Source: Terribacillus halophilus
GTDB taxonomy: Bacteria > Bacillota > Bacilli > Bacillales > Amphibacillaceae
DNA: 64,000 nt
Assembly: GCF_900101385.1 (NCBI RefSeq)
Contig: NZ_FMZB01000002.1
Span: forward strand, 186,001-250,000
Reading direction: 5' to 3'
Shown here: piece by piece, positions 14,706 to 22,958 of the stretch
Layout: every line of letters starts with the position of its first letter
How positions within the stretch are numbered: position 1 is the stretch's first letter
The notes under the pieces: model-generated
What the model saw: the letters and a program-made list of their open reading frames with translations, nothing else
Told to the model about the DNA's origin: nothing
The model's database searches: none
Program-made: the position numbers and the translations under genes

Positions 14706-14805
14706 ACTTCATTACTACTACAGTAAAGGATTTCCAGCAAAAAATCAGTGAGGATTCTGCCTTATTTCACCATACGGCTACCGATTAAAAGTGGTAAAAA
14801 GGGTC
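14706..14805 (-). promoter_or_regulatory. Duplicated T7SS promoter region, copy 1
   Basis: About 95 bp that match 16141-16235: CTACTACAGTAAAGGAT, TCCAGCAAAAAATC, TTCTGCCTT, and GTGGTAAAAAGG/ATGGTAAAAAGG at the far end. It lies about 110 bases upstream of the start at 14593. I cannot assign -35/-10 boxes with confidence; conservation of the whole block suggests a shared activator site as well as a promoter. Confidence 0.6.
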
Positions 14806-14870
14806 CGTGTCACTTGCACTATAAAACGCTAAGTTTCAAGGGCAAACTTATGCACGCAGCAAAAAAGCCG

Positions 14871-14905
14871 GATAGTCTTCCTCACCCAGCTATCTGACTC
14901 ACGCT
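14871..14905 (-). terminator. Probable terminator of the upstream mini-operon
   Basis: On the minus strand GATAG...CTATC with extended imperfect pairing, followed by GGCTTTTTT. It lies 120 bases past the stop of the 15023 gene and just before the second promoter copy. Confidence 0.5.
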
Positions 14906-15022
14906 TGTTTCTTCTGTAAACTTATAAATACTTCAATCATGGAGGGTTAGACTCTCCAAAACCTCACATCCATATCTGATGCAGAATGCATTTCTCTGCC
15001 TTTCACCGCGAATACTAGTATG

Positions 15023-15391
15023 CTACTCAACCTTTATTAATTGGAACCAGTTTTTCGAACTATAAATGATACAAACTATTAGGAGTACGCCTGCCACTGC
15101 GGTAAGGAACGGAGCAATCATAACACCAAGGATCAAGCAGACCATCGCAGCTAAAAGAAAGAACAATGCCGTCATATTGATTCTTACCTCTACATTTGCA
15201 TCATCATATACCTCTAATTCCTTGCTGCCAAAGAACCATTGCTTTGCCTGTAGCTTTACTGCGCCTTCACCCGGACTGACAGTTGTACCTTCACTATCAG
15301 CCAGCTTAGCAGTACGCTGACCATTCACAATCAAATCCACCTTAGATAATCCGCCCATCATGCCTGTATTGCGTTTTACAGTAATCGACAT
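15023..15391 (-). CDS. Membrane protein with N-terminal beta domain
   Basis: 122 aa. Residues 1-70 form a soluble beta-rich part (VKRNTGMMGGLSKVDLIVNG; KQWFFGSKELEVYDDANVEV); two transmembrane helices follow at about 73-92 and 94-112. It lies third in a three-gene operon behind the YwqH-like and YwqI-like genes. No family recognised. It may anchor or scaffold at the membrane during secretion, but this is only inferred from the operon. Confidence 0.72.
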   Translation of the reverse strand: MSITVKRNTGMMGGLSKVDLIVNGQRTAKLADSEGTTVSPGEGAVKLQAKQWFFGSKELEVYDDANVEVRINMTALFFLLAAMVCLILGVMIAPFLTAVAGVLLIVCIIYSSKNWFQLIKVE

Positions 15392-15409
15392 CTAATAATT
15401 GCTCCCATC

Positions 15410-15688
15410 TTATTGTAAGATACCTATAGTCTCAGCCGCTGCCCGCTCCGCCTTCTCCAGGGAATCGACTGTGTCACTGCTCGCTTCCACATGCTGCAAG
15501 GCCATTTGCCGATACTCCTGGATAAGGCTATTCAGCGAAACATTAATACCATTAATCTTTGCTTGCACATCGAGCATTTCGCGCCCGCTGCCTGAATCTG
15601 GTTCTCCAGTACAGAAGTCAGCCAGCGACTTTTGGAGATCTGTCAGTTTCTGCTGGACGAGATCTGCTTTTAACTTAATTTCGCTCAT
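15410..15688 (-). CDS. DUF5344/YwqI-like small T7SS protein
   Basis: 92 aa, helical: MSEIKLKADLVQQKLTDLQK at the start, then VQAKINGINVSLNSLIQEYR and LEKAERAAAETIGILQ. This is the usual size and layout of YwqI/DUF5344 proteins, which co-occur with YwqH in T7SSb effector loci. The start codon overlaps the stop of the upstream gene (ATGA at 15685-15688), showing translational coupling. A plus-strand relative is at 16514-16792. Confidence 0.8.
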   Translation of the reverse strand: MSEIKLKADLVQQKLTDLQKSLADFCTGEPDSGSGREMLDVQAKINGINVSLNSLIQEYRQMALQHVEASSDTVDSLEKAERAAAETIGILQ

Positions 15689-16101
15689 GACTGGAGTTCC
15701 TTCTTTCTATCCATGCGCAGACGATCCAGTGAGCTCTGCTTCGATGCCATTTGCATTTGACATGTATCAATCTCAGCTACCAGCATGCCTTTCGCCTGCT
15801 CCAAAGCATCCAGTACCCGCTGCACTTCATCATGAGACACATCACGAAAGCTGGCTAACATTTCGCCATTACGAAATGAATCGAATTCATCAGCCAGTTT
15901 CCCATTCCACGTTTTTGCAGTCAAATCAATGTCTTGCCAGTACTTTCTGCTCTCTTCGTAATCCCCTTGCAATCCCGAAATCTCCGCAATTGCACGCTCT
16001 AGCTGTCTAACTTCCTCTTGCTTTCGGATTACTTGGGAGCTTAAACCGTCGATTGAACTCTGCACACTGCGGATCTGACTATCTATAGAAGTTAAAGACA
16101 T
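15685..16101 (-). CDS. DUF5082/YwqH-like coiled-coil protein
   Basis: 138 aa from the ATG at 16101, selected because AAGGAGG lies nine bases upstream; the open frame extends to 16131 without a ribosome site. Begins MSLTSIDSQIRSVQSSIDGL and continues as a long helical hairpin with YWQDIDLTAKTWNGKLADEF at the turn, where W-N-G resembles the WXG turn. First gene of the operon served by promoter copy 2. In other Firmicutes such proteins accompany LXG toxins as export partners. Confidence 0.82.
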   Translation of the reverse strand: MSLTSIDSQIRSVQSSIDGLSSQVIRKQEEVRQLERAIAEISGLQGDYEESRKYWQDIDLTAKTWNGKLADEFDSFRNGEMLASFRDVSHDEVQRVLDALEQAKGMLVAEIDTCQMQMASKQSSLDRLRMDRKKELQS

Positions 16102-16140
16102 TCTCATCATCCTCCTTCCTTTACACCGCACAAAACCATA

Positions 16141-16235
16141 TCACTACTACAGTAAAGGATATCCAGCAAAAAATCTGTAAGACTTCTGCCTTGTTTTTCC
16201 ATAAAGTGACTGAATTGTAATGGTAAAAAGGTTGG
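16141..16235 (-). promoter_or_regulatory. Duplicated T7SS promoter region, copy 2
   Basis: Same block as 14706-14805, here 40 bases upstream of the start at 16101. The remaining intergenic space to 16513 separates divergent operons and presumably holds the plus-strand promoter of the LXG operon. No other feature is visible in it. Confidence 0.6.
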
Positions 16236-16513
16236 GGATTCTTACAAGAGGCACTCGTAATGGAACAAATACCTTTACAGCTAACTTGATTTCCCTTCTA
16301 GGACCACTTAAATCAAAAGTATGTAATTATATGGCATACAAATAAGACAATAAGGGTATTTATTTAGCAATTCCAATACAGATACGCGTACATAAAACTA
16401 TTTGCCTAGTCACAAAGAAAATTACGCAAGGAAAAAGGTACTTAATACTCTATAAAATGGAAAACGGATTCGTTAGGGTGAAACTAACAGTATTATTGGA
16501 AAGGGGCCCTTTC

Positions 16514-16792
16514 ATGAGCGGAGAAATAAAAATCAACCAAGCCGAGGCTCAAAAAGGCATCCAAGAAATGAGCGATAGCTTGCAAGCATTGCAAAAACAG
16601 CTCGGCGAAACAATGGATGGTAATAAAGACATACGCATGAGCGATGTGTACAACGAAATCAAACAGGAATACGAAAACCTTCTCGATCAGTTCATCACGC
16701 TGTTTCAAGATAACATAGCAGCGACAGAAACAGCAGTACAGGAGTTAGTTGAATTAGATCAAGCACTTGGCGATAACATCGCTATAAAATAA
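16514..16792 (+). CDS. DUF5344/YwqI-like partner of the LXG toxin
   Basis: 92 aa from the ATG at 16514 (GGAAAGGGG upstream; the open frame begins at 16457 with no ribosome site). Helical hairpin: KINQAEAQKGIQEMSDSLQA, then YNEIKQEYENLLDQFITLFQ and TAVQELVELDQALGDN. Same length and layout as 15410-15688. Directly precedes the LXG toxin by 20 bases, the position in which Lap-type targeting factors are found. Probably binds the LXG domain. Confidence 0.82.
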   Translation: MSGEIKINQAEAQKGIQEMSDSLQALQKQLGETMDGNKDIRMSDVYNEIKQEYENLLDQFITLFQDNIAATETAVQELVELDQALGDNIAIK

Positions 16793-16812
16793 TCAAGTGA
16801 GGAGGAAATACG

Positions 16813-18375
16813 TTGAAAGAGTTCTCGGTAAAAGAAATCCACAAAGGCACAGAAACGTCCAAGCTAGACTTAGACACGCTTTCTGAACAACTATCAAACC
16901 TTCAGCAGAAAATCAGAAATCTCTATAACTTGGATGACGCCTTAAAAGGAGAAACAGGCAAGGCCATCCGTTCTTTCTACAACGAAATTCATACCCCTTT
17001 TCTCACCTTCCTGCTTCAATCCATGGAAGATTATAAAAACAGACTGGAAAACATGAAGAATGATGTGCTATCCTTCGAACCCAGCCATCAGGGTTACATA
17101 AGCGAAAGCTTCTTGGACGATGAACTACATCCTGGTCTGGATGAAGCGAAATCCAAGGTTGCCAGTGTCACCGAGAATATCAATTCCGTATTATCCGGCG
17201 TGGCGGATATTACATATGTAGCAAAAATCAGTTATTCCGACTTTCAATCGAATATTGAAGAAGGCAAACGCCAAATAGATGATGTCATTTCTGATCTGGG
17301 CGAACTCGATAGCAAACATGCATCCCATCTGCAAGAAACACAAAGTGATCTGGAAACAATGAAAAAGTACCTGTCCGAAATGACTACCGGATTAAGCAGC
17401 GGAGCTATCTCGATCAGTGAATTCGATACGGCCTCCCTGCAGGATATGAATGCTTATAATAATGTCATTCAGCAAAGCTATGGGAACGGGAATGTTGAGA
17501 TAACTGAAGAAAATATTGAATATCTTCCGATGGCCGCGATTGCTTCTGCAACGAAAAATGCAGAGAAAGGGATGGATGAAGGTCCTCTTACTATTTTACA
17601 GCACGCCTATAAGAGCCTTGTGAAAGGTGAAATAACTAGAAAAGAATATAATGATATTCTTTCGACTGCTAGCAAGAAAAATGGTTCCAATACAGAGAAG
17701 ACCGATACATTTATCGAATACACTAATAAAAACTGGGATAAAATTGGCCTTGATGTTGCCAAGGATGGTGTAGCCAATGGAATTGAACAACTTGGTATAT
17801 TTATAGAAAAATCCGCTCACTCCGATGGTATGAAATTAGTTAGAGATATTTCATCAGGAGCAGTCGGAATAACAACTAGAACTGCTAGAGGCAGAGCTAG
17901 TAGAATTAACAATAAGTTTGATCTAGGCAGTAAGCTAGCTAGCGGGGGCAAGTTTCTCGGAAGGTATGGTCTCCCTGCGGCAACTGCTGTGTATGGTACC
18001 TATGAAGATGTTACTAAGAAAGATAAGACTGGTGGCGAGGCAATTACTCATAATGGTGCTTCCTTTCTTGCAGGAGCAGCTGGTTCAACTCTAGGTACAA
18101 TAGCTCTCACTGCAGTAGTATCTAATCCTGGAGGTTGGGTAATTGGGGCAGTAATTGGAGGTGCCGCATTAGGTTCCAATATATTTAACTATATGTACGA
18201 CAATAACGTTTGGGGACTTCAAGATGGCTTAGATTCAATTGGCGGAAAATTAGATGGTGCTTGGAACGCAACAGTTGATCATGTGAATGAAACCGTAGAC
18301 TCTATAGGAGGAGCTATAAAGGATGGTATAGAATCTCTAAGTAATCCTATAAGCTGGGGAAGGTGGATTTACTAA
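16813..18375 (+). CDS. LXG toxin with glycine-rich membrane-acting C-terminus
   Basis: 520 aa, TTG start with AGGAGG seven bases upstream. Residues 1-215 are an LXG domain (LSEQLSNLQQKIRNLYNLDD; GETGKAIRSFYNEIHTPFLT). A helical linker follows. At about 415-465 lies a glycine-zipper-like hydrophobic stretch (FLAGAAGSTLGTIALTAVVS, then GGWVIGAVIGGAALGSN), and the last 50 residues are amphipathic. No nuclease motif. This resembles membrane-depolarising T7SS toxins such as S. aureus TspA, whose immunity proteins are DUF443 membrane proteins; a DUF443-type gene follows here with a TAATG overlap. Activity is inferred from family and context. Confidence 0.82.
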   Translation: MKEFSVKEIHKGTETSKLDLDTLSEQLSNLQQKIRNLYNLDDALKGETGKAIRSFYNEIHTPFLTFLLQSMEDYKNRLENMKNDVLSFEPSHQGYISESFLDDELHPGLDEAKSKVASVTENINSVLSGVADITYVAKISYSDFQSNIEEGKRQIDDVISDLGELDSKHASHLQETQSDLETMKKYLSEMTTGLSSGAISISEFDTASLQDMNAYNNVIQQSYGNGNVEITEENIEYLPMAAIASATKNAEKGMDEGPLTILQHAYKSLVKGEITRKEYNDILSTASKKNGSNTEKTDTFIEYTNKNWDKIGLDVAKDGVANGIEQLGIFIEKSAHSDGMKLVRDISSGAVGITTRTARGRASRINNKFDLGSKLASGGKFLGRYGLPAATAVYGTYEDVTKKDKTGGEAITHNGASFLAGAAGSTLGTIALTAVVSNPGGWVIGAVIGGAALGSNIFNYMYDNNVWGLQDGLDSIGGKLDGAWNATVDHVNETVDSIGGAIKDGIESLSNPISWGRWIY

Positions 18376-19010
18376 TGAATGGAGAAATTAGAAGAGTAAA
18401 AGGGAATATGAGGTATAGAGTCTTAACTAGTAATGAAGCTTATTATCTTATAGATATGGGGAATTCTCCTTGGAAGATACTGTTTCCTCATTTCTTTTGG
18501 ATATTTCCTAACCTTGGTTATAAACTGGATAAAGATTCTGCCTTAAAACTCACATTGGAGAACACTAGTCAGATTAAGACCGGCAGATATGCCCTGCTAG
18601 GGGGGGGACTTTCTATACCTTTAACAACACTTTTAGCTCCGTTAGTGGAAAGTCTGGATGTAGTTAGTTCGGTCTTATTTAACTCATTACTTGCTATCAT
18701 ATTGGTAAGTATTATGACCTTCCTAACATTTATTGTATTTAAAAATAAAAAACAAGGATTAAAAAATACCATAAATTATACTGAATTGCCGAAGACGAAA
18801 ATTAAAATTACTCGATCAAAATTCTCTGAGATAATTAAATTTACATTTGTATACTTAACTTCAATAGCTGCTTCGCTTATTCCAATAATAGTATTCATTC
18901 AATATAGCAATCTTTTTATGTTATTTTCGGGGTTAATATTCTTAGTAATTTTCATTATTATTAGCGGAACAATATTAAGTGATGGCAAGTACAAGGTAAA
19001 AATGGAATAG
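18375..19010 (+). CDS. DUF443-type membrane immunity protein, copy 1
   Basis: 211 aa from the ATG at 18375 (TAATG overlap with the toxin stop; GAAGGTGG eight bases upstream; a GTG at 18363 is less likely). N-terminal soluble part (KGNMRYRVLTSNEAYYLID; PWKILFPHFFWIFPNLGYKL), then two pairs of transmembrane helices around 76-120 and 152-203 with a basic loop between. The pattern is that of DUF443 (TsaI-like) proteins, which protect against membrane-targeting T7SS toxins. It is the copy coupled to the toxin, so the likely cognate antidote. Confidence 0.8.
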   Translation: MNGEIRRVKGNMRYRVLTSNEAYYLIDMGNSPWKILFPHFFWIFPNLGYKLDKDSALKLTLENTSQIKTGRYALLGGGLSIPLTTLLAPLVESLDVVSSVLFNSLLAIILVSIMTFLTFIVFKNKKQGLKNTINYTELPKTKIKITRSKFSEIIKFTFVYLTSIAASLIPIIVFIQYSNLFMLFSGLIFLVIFIIISGTILSDGKYKVKME

Positions 19011-19021
19011 GAGAGTTTACT

Positions 19022-19318
19022 ATGCTACCAATTGGCTCAATCGTCTATTTAAATGAAGGAACAAGTAAGCTAATGATCCTCAACCGCGGCCCTATAATAA
19101 AGCTAGACGGAGAACAAAAAATGTTTGACTACTCTGCTTGTGTATACCCACAAGGGTTAGTAGCTGATAGTGTCTTCTACTTTAATGAAGAAAACATTGA
19201 TGAAGTTATTTTTGAAGGATTTAAGGATAGCGATGAGGCTCGTTTCTACTCCTTGTATAATCAATGGCTTGAGGAGAACAATATCAAAAAGGGTGTTGTT
19301 AGCGGTCCATCGAAATAA
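19022..19318 (+). CDS. DUF4176 protein, copy 1
   Basis: 98 aa: MLPIGSIVYLNEGTSKLMIL, then RGPIIKLDGEQKMFDYSACV, YPQGLV, YFNEENIDEVIFEGFKDSDE. This is DUF4176, a small beta-rich cytoplasmic family found almost only in T7SSb effector clusters and thought to act as a chaperone or targeting partner. AGGAG upstream, 11 bases after the DUF443 gene. Copies 2 and 3 (20104, 21189) are over 90% identical by eye, differing mainly at the ends. Confidence 0.88.
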   Translation: MLPIGSIVYLNEGTSKLMILNRGPIIKLDGEQKMFDYSACVYPQGLVADSVFYFNEENIDEVIFEGFKDSDEARFYSLYNQWLEENNIKKGVVSGPSK

Positions 19319-19327
19319 AAAATAGAA

Positions 19328-19363
19328 AAAGCATCAAGATTATCTCATTTATCTTGGTGCTTT
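19328..19363 (+). terminator. Terminator after first DUF443-DUF4176 unit
   Basis: AAAGCATCAAGAT/ATCTTGGTGCTTT stem with T-rich tail; repeated at 20409-20444 and 21496-21532, so the duplicated unit includes its terminator. Confidence 0.75.
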
Positions 19364-19441
19364 ATTCTGTTACTCGAATCATTGGGGTTACCTTTCCTTA
19401 ACTTTCTAACAGAAAAATAAAGAACTTAAGGTGCTGATTTT

Positions 19442-20092
19442 GTGAGACGGACAAAAAGCGGAGAAATCAGAAGACTGAAGGGAAATTTAAGGTATAGAGT
19501 ATTGAATATTAATGAAGATTATTACCTTATAGATACGGGGTATTCCCCGTGGAAAGCAATTTCCCCTTTCTTTTTTTGGTTATTTAGTAATCCAGGTTAT
19601 AAATTAAATAAAGAAACTGCAACGGAGCTAATAACAAATCAAAAAGCCAGACCGGGAAAAAGTGCTATGTACGGTACGATAGGAGGAGGCATTGCAATAA
19701 CATTCTCGGGTTTTCTAACTTCATTAACAGATCGGTTACACATTGATAGCAACATACCGATTAATACTATTATCACCCTTTTATCAGCAGTTTTGATCAT
19801 TCTAACTTTTGGATTTATATTAAGGAAATTAAAACAAAATGTAGAGACAACAATAAATTATACTGAACTACCAAAACATAATATTAGATTATACATGCCA
19901 AAATTTTCGCATATCATAGGCATTACATTTGCAAGTCTGTTTTCTTTGACCATGTCATTTGCTTTTCTAGTAGCCTTTATTCAAGATAATAATATTTTCA
20001 TTCTTTGTATGGGATTAGTCATGTTATTATTATTCCTCCTAGTAGGTGGAGTTGCAATAGATCACGGTAAATATAAGATTAAATTCAAATAG
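19442..20092 (+). CDS. DUF443-type membrane protein, copy 2
   Basis: 216 aa, GTG start with AAGGTG upstream. Starts MRRTKSGEIRRLKGNLRYRV and keeps the NEDYYLIDTG and PWKAISPFFFWLFSNPGYKL blocks of copy 1; four transmembrane helices in two pairs. The hydrophobic part has diverged from copy 1, the N-terminus much less. It has no toxin of its own: it precedes another DUF4176 gene. It may broaden immunity to related toxins of other strains. Confidence 0.8.
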   Translation: MRRTKSGEIRRLKGNLRYRVLNINEDYYLIDTGYSPWKAISPFFFWLFSNPGYKLNKETATELITNQKARPGKSAMYGTIGGGIAITFSGFLTSLTDRLHIDSNIPINTIITLLSAVLIILTFGFILRKLKQNVETTINYTELPKHNIRLYMPKFSHIIGITFASLFSLTMSFAFLVAFIQDNNIFILCMGLVMLLLFLLVGGVAIDHGKYKIKFK

Positions 20093-20103
20093 GAGGAATT
20101 GCT

Positions 20104-20400
20104 ATGCTCCCCATCGGATCAATCGTCTACTTAAATGAAGGAACAAGTAAATTAATGATCTTAAACCGCGGTCCTATCATAGAGCTTGACGGAGAACAAA
20201 AAATGTTTGATTACTCAGCTTGTGTTTATCCTCAAGGATTGGTAGCCGATAGTGTCCTCTACTTTAATGAAGAAAATATTGATGAAGTGATTTTTGAAGG
20301 ATTCAAAGATAGTGACGAGGACCGATTCCATTCCTTATTTAAGCAATGGCTTGAGGAGAACGAGATCCAAAAAGGCGTTGTTGGCGGTCCATTGACATAA
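20104..20400 (+). CDS. DUF4176 protein, copy 2
   Basis: 98 aa, near-identical to copy 1 apart from the IELDGEQK and DEDRFHSLFKQWLEENEIQK positions. GGAGG upstream, 11 bases behind the DUF443 gene. Strong conservation compared with the fast-changing DUF443 neighbours suggests either recent gene conversion or selection on a common partner. Confidence 0.85.
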   Translation: MLPIGSIVYLNEGTSKLMILNRGPIIELDGEQKMFDYSACVYPQGLVADSVLYFNEENIDEVIFEGFKDSDEDRFHSLFKQWLEENEIQKGVVGGPLT

Positions 20401-20408
20401 CACAAGAC

Positions 20409-20444
20409 AAAGCATCAAAATTATTTCATTTACCTTGGTGCTTT
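20409..20444 (+). terminator. Terminator after second unit
   Basis: Copy of the AAGCATCAA/TTGGTGCTT hairpin with a T-rich tail. Confidence 0.7.
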
Positions 20445-20526
20445 ATTCTATTATTTCACTTCGTTCTTTTAACTTACCTTTATTAACTTTCTAACAGAAA
20501 TATGAAGAACTTAAGGTGCTGATCTT

Positions 20527-21177
20527 ATGAGACGGACAAAAAGCGGGGAAATCAGAAGATTAAAGGGAAATTTAAGGTATAGAATATTAAATATCAATGA
20601 AGATTATTACTTAATAGACACTGGGGCATCTCCTTGGAAAGCTATATCTCCTTTCCTTTTTCTATTATTTAGTAACCCAGGTTATAAGATTGATAAAGAA
20701 ACCGCCTTACAGCTCTTAACTAATGAAAAAGTTCAAACAAGAAAATTTGCTCAGTACAGCTTGATCCCAGGAGGAATTGCAATTACGTTTTCCGGTTTTC
20801 TAACATCAATTACAGATCGGATGCACATCAGCAGCACCATTCCAATTAATATTATTATCACTATTATATCATTAGTATTGATCCTTTTGACTTTTGGGTT
20901 TATCTTAAAAAAATTAAAACTAAACATCGAGAATACTATTGACTATAATGAGCTACCAAAGCAAGAGATTAAGATATACATGCCCAAGATATCACATATT
21001 ACAAAGATTTCATTTTTTAGTCTTTTTTTCATAACTGTATCGGTCTGTGCTCTGATAATATTTATTCAAAATAATTATCTCTTTGCACTTTTAATTGGAT
21101 TAATAATGTTACTTTTATTTCTTTTCTTAGGTGGAATTGCACTAGATCACGGCAAATATAAAATTAAATTTAAATAG
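20527..21177 (+). CDS. DUF443-type membrane protein, copy 3
   Basis: 216 aa, ATG start in the same AAGGTGCTGAT context as copy 2. N-terminal block RRLKGNLRYRILNINEDYYL, then PWKAISPFLFLLFSNPGYKI; C-terminal GGIALDHGKYKIKFK matches copy 2. Four transmembrane helices. Closest to copy 2 in the array, with changes concentrated in the helices and in the loop at about 60-75 (QLLTNEKVQTRKFAQYSL). Confidence 0.8.
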   Translation: MRRTKSGEIRRLKGNLRYRILNINEDYYLIDTGASPWKAISPFLFLLFSNPGYKIDKETALQLLTNEKVQTRKFAQYSLIPGGIAITFSGFLTSITDRMHISSTIPINIIITIISLVLILLTFGFILKKLKLNIENTIDYNELPKQEIKIYMPKISHITKISFFSLFFITVSVCALIIFIQNNYLFALLIGLIMLLLFLFLGGIALDHGKYKIKFK

Positions 21178-21188
21178 GAGGAATAGTT

Positions 21189-21485
21189 ATGCTCCCCATT
21201 GGATCAATTATCTACTTAAACGAAGGAACAAGCAAATTAATGATCTTAAACCGCGGCCCAATCATAGAGCACAACGGAGAACAAAAGATGTTTGATTACT
21301 CAGCTTGTGTTTATCCTCAGGGGCTTGTTGCAGATAGTGTCCTCTACTTTAATGAAGAGAACATTGATGAAGTAATTTTTGAAGGATTTAAAGATAGTGA
21401 CGAGGATCGATTCCATTCCTTATATAAGCAATGGCTTGAGGAAAACGAGATTCAAAAAGGCGTTGTTAGCGGTCCATTGACATAA
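21189..21485 (+). CDS. DUF4176 protein, copy 3
   Basis: 98 aa, nearly identical to copy 2 (for example IEHNGEQK instead of IELDGEQK). AGGAGG upstream. Followed by the third copy of the unit terminator. Confidence 0.85.
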   Translation: MLPIGSIIYLNEGTSKLMILNRGPIIEHNGEQKMFDYSACVYPQGLVADSVLYFNEENIDEVIFEGFKDSDEDRFHSLYKQWLEENEIQKGVVSGPLT

Positions 21486-21495
21486 CACAATAGAC

Positions 21496-21532
21496 AAAGC
21501 ATCAAGATTATTTCATTTATCTTGGTGCTTTA
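21496..21532 (+). terminator. Terminator after third unit
   Basis: AAAGCATCAAGAT/ATCTTGGTGCTTT hairpin as after the first unit. Confidence 0.7.
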
Positions 21533-21578
21533 ATCTGTTATTCCAATATTCTTCTAAAGAACTTAAGGTGCTGATTTT

Positions 21579-21667
21579 ATGAGACGGACGAAAAGCGGAA
21601 AAATCAGAGGAAACTTTTGGGTGGATTAGGACTAGACCATGGTAAATATATGGTGAACTTTAAATAA
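21579..21667 (+). pseudogene. Collapsed fourth DUF443 copy
   Basis: Begins MRRTKSGKIRGNF in the standard AAGGTGCTGATTTT context, then jumps to GLGLDHGKYMVNFK, the normal C-terminus. About 560 bp of the middle are deleted with a frame change. A ribosome-site-like AAGAGGAAC follows, but no DUF4176 gene remains. Confidence 0.85.
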
Positions 21668-21724
21668 GAGGAACTAGAATTATCTTTTTTAAGCAATCCA
21701 AGAGTGGAGTTGAGATTAATATAA

Positions 21725-22372
21725 ATGAATACAGAAGTGTTTCTTATATTGAAGAATTTTAGATATCAACTTATCAAATTAGAAAATAGTTTCTACATCA
21801 TAGATAAAGATAAGCCATATCTGCTCGTCTTTCTTTTTCCTTTTCTTTATTGGATATTCCCTAAGAGGGTAGTGCAGATTAGTGAAGAGTCCGCAAATCT
21901 TTTACAAACTATCCCAAATAAAGATACAAAAGCAGGTAAAATAAATCTTTTTGCTGTCGGGATATCTATGACCATAGTAAACTTAACAGAACCTATATTA
22001 GACTACTTCTATATACCAATTTCTCCATTGATCGCTAGTATGATTGTTATATTATCTTCAGCCACTCTACTTTATTTCAGATTTTTAATAAGTATACGGA
22101 ATAAGAGATCTATTCAAAGGAAGTTACATTTTAACAACACCAATTATCTGAAAATATGGCTATTTCCAAGACCTTTGAAGAAGATGATCTCTATTACTTT
22201 TATGAGTCTATTTGCTGTGGTAGTAGTTGCAATAGCTATGTATGGCTTTATTTTTTACGGCAATGCATTTATATTACTCTGCGGCATTCTATTCCAATTC
22301 ATGCTATTGATCTTCAATATTTCAACTATACCCCACGGGAAAAATACTGTTAAGATTATTGTAAAGTCATAG
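21725..22372 (+). CDS. Divergent DUF443-type membrane protein
   Basis: 215 aa. N-terminus NTEVFLILKNFRYQLIKLEN, then PYLLVFLFPFLYWIFPKRVV corresponds to the soluble and first amphipathic blocks of the other copies; four transmembrane helices follow, ending ISTIPHGKNTVKI. The sequence is far from copies 1-3, so it was probably acquired separately or is much older. Weak ribosome site (a GAGTTGAGATTAATATAA stretch before the ATG), so expression is uncertain. Confidence 0.7.
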   Translation: MNTEVFLILKNFRYQLIKLENSFYIIDKDKPYLLVFLFPFLYWIFPKRVVQISEESANLLQTIPNKDTKAGKINLFAVGISMTIVNLTEPILDYFYIPISPLIASMIVILSSATLLYFRFLISIRNKRSIQRKLHFNNTNYLKIWLFPRPLKKMISITFMSLFAVVVVAIAMYGFIFYGNAFILLCGILFQFMLLIFNISTIPHGKNTVKIIVKS

Positions 22373-22447
22373 TTTTACTACCAAATTCTCTTCTCTTGAA
22401 ACATTGTGAAGTGAACTCGAGTCAATAAATGAATATGATATTTCAAA

Positions 22448-22692
22448 ACTTAATTGGAGCTGGTGTTCCTAGCGGGTACCATGGGTCAAAGATATCGTCA
22501 TTTCCAAAGCTGACGTTGATTCCTGCTTCCTGAAGCTCTTTCACTCTAGTGATCCCTCTTCGTTTCGATTATGTGTCACGGTTTGCTTCGATAAATTGCG
22601 CGATTCTTTCAATCATTCCTTCTGTGATTAATATTTGCCAGAGGCCTTCTCTATTTCTTAGTTTCGCATCATCTCCTGTTTTAGTTAGACTA
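22448..22692 (-). pseudogene. Cytosine deaminase-like amidohydrolase remnant
   Basis: On the minus strand the right part reads TKTGDDAKLRNREGLWQILI, then TEGMIERIAQFIEANRD (the amidohydrolase N-terminus). The left part reads [20 protein letters not shown], then [13 protein letters not shown], the metal-binding FG-DD--DPWYPLG block of cytosine deaminases. Most of the barrel between them is deleted and the frame is broken. No permease gene accompanies it. Confidence 0.8.
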
Positions 22693-22720
22693 AAACTGGT
22701 ACCGAGGAAAAAAAAGAAAA

Positions 22721-22755
22721 GAGGCATCCTGCCATCACTGACAGGATGCCTCTTT
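22721..22755. terminator. Strong bidirectional hairpin
   Basis: Perfect 11-bp stem GAGGCATCCTG/CAGGATGCCTC, A-rich on the left and TTT on the right. It separates the deaminase remnant from the exporter operon. Confidence 0.75.
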
Positions 22756-22880
22756 AAACATGAGGTTGTAATGGTATAGCTATCCCATTACTCCGCATAA
22801 TGGACTGAATTAAAGGTACCAGTATTCAAATTAAAGATATTATTACAATGGTTTTGAGTAAATTCAATATGCAATCCATC

Positions 22881-22958
22881 TTACCGGTGAAGCAGAAGAA
22901 GTAATTTAATGAGTCCGACAACTACTATTACTATATTCACCAGCAGATCAAAAATCAT
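22881..22958 (-). CDS. Possible 25-residue hydrophobic peptide
   Basis: ATG at 22958 overlaps the last codons of the permease gene, with AAGGCGG five to six bases upstream. Reads MIFDLLVNIVIVVVGLIKLL and four more residues ending HR. A single transmembrane segment would fill it. Translation is unproven; it could equally be a chance frame. Confidence 0.3.
   Translation of the reverse strand: MIFDLLVNIVIVVVGLIKLLLLLHR

Noticed and set aside
19318-21667. Possible transposon duplication of the DUF443-DUF4176 units
   Set aside because: No transposase, no terminal inverted repeats or target duplications; simple tandem duplication with unequal crossing-over explains it.
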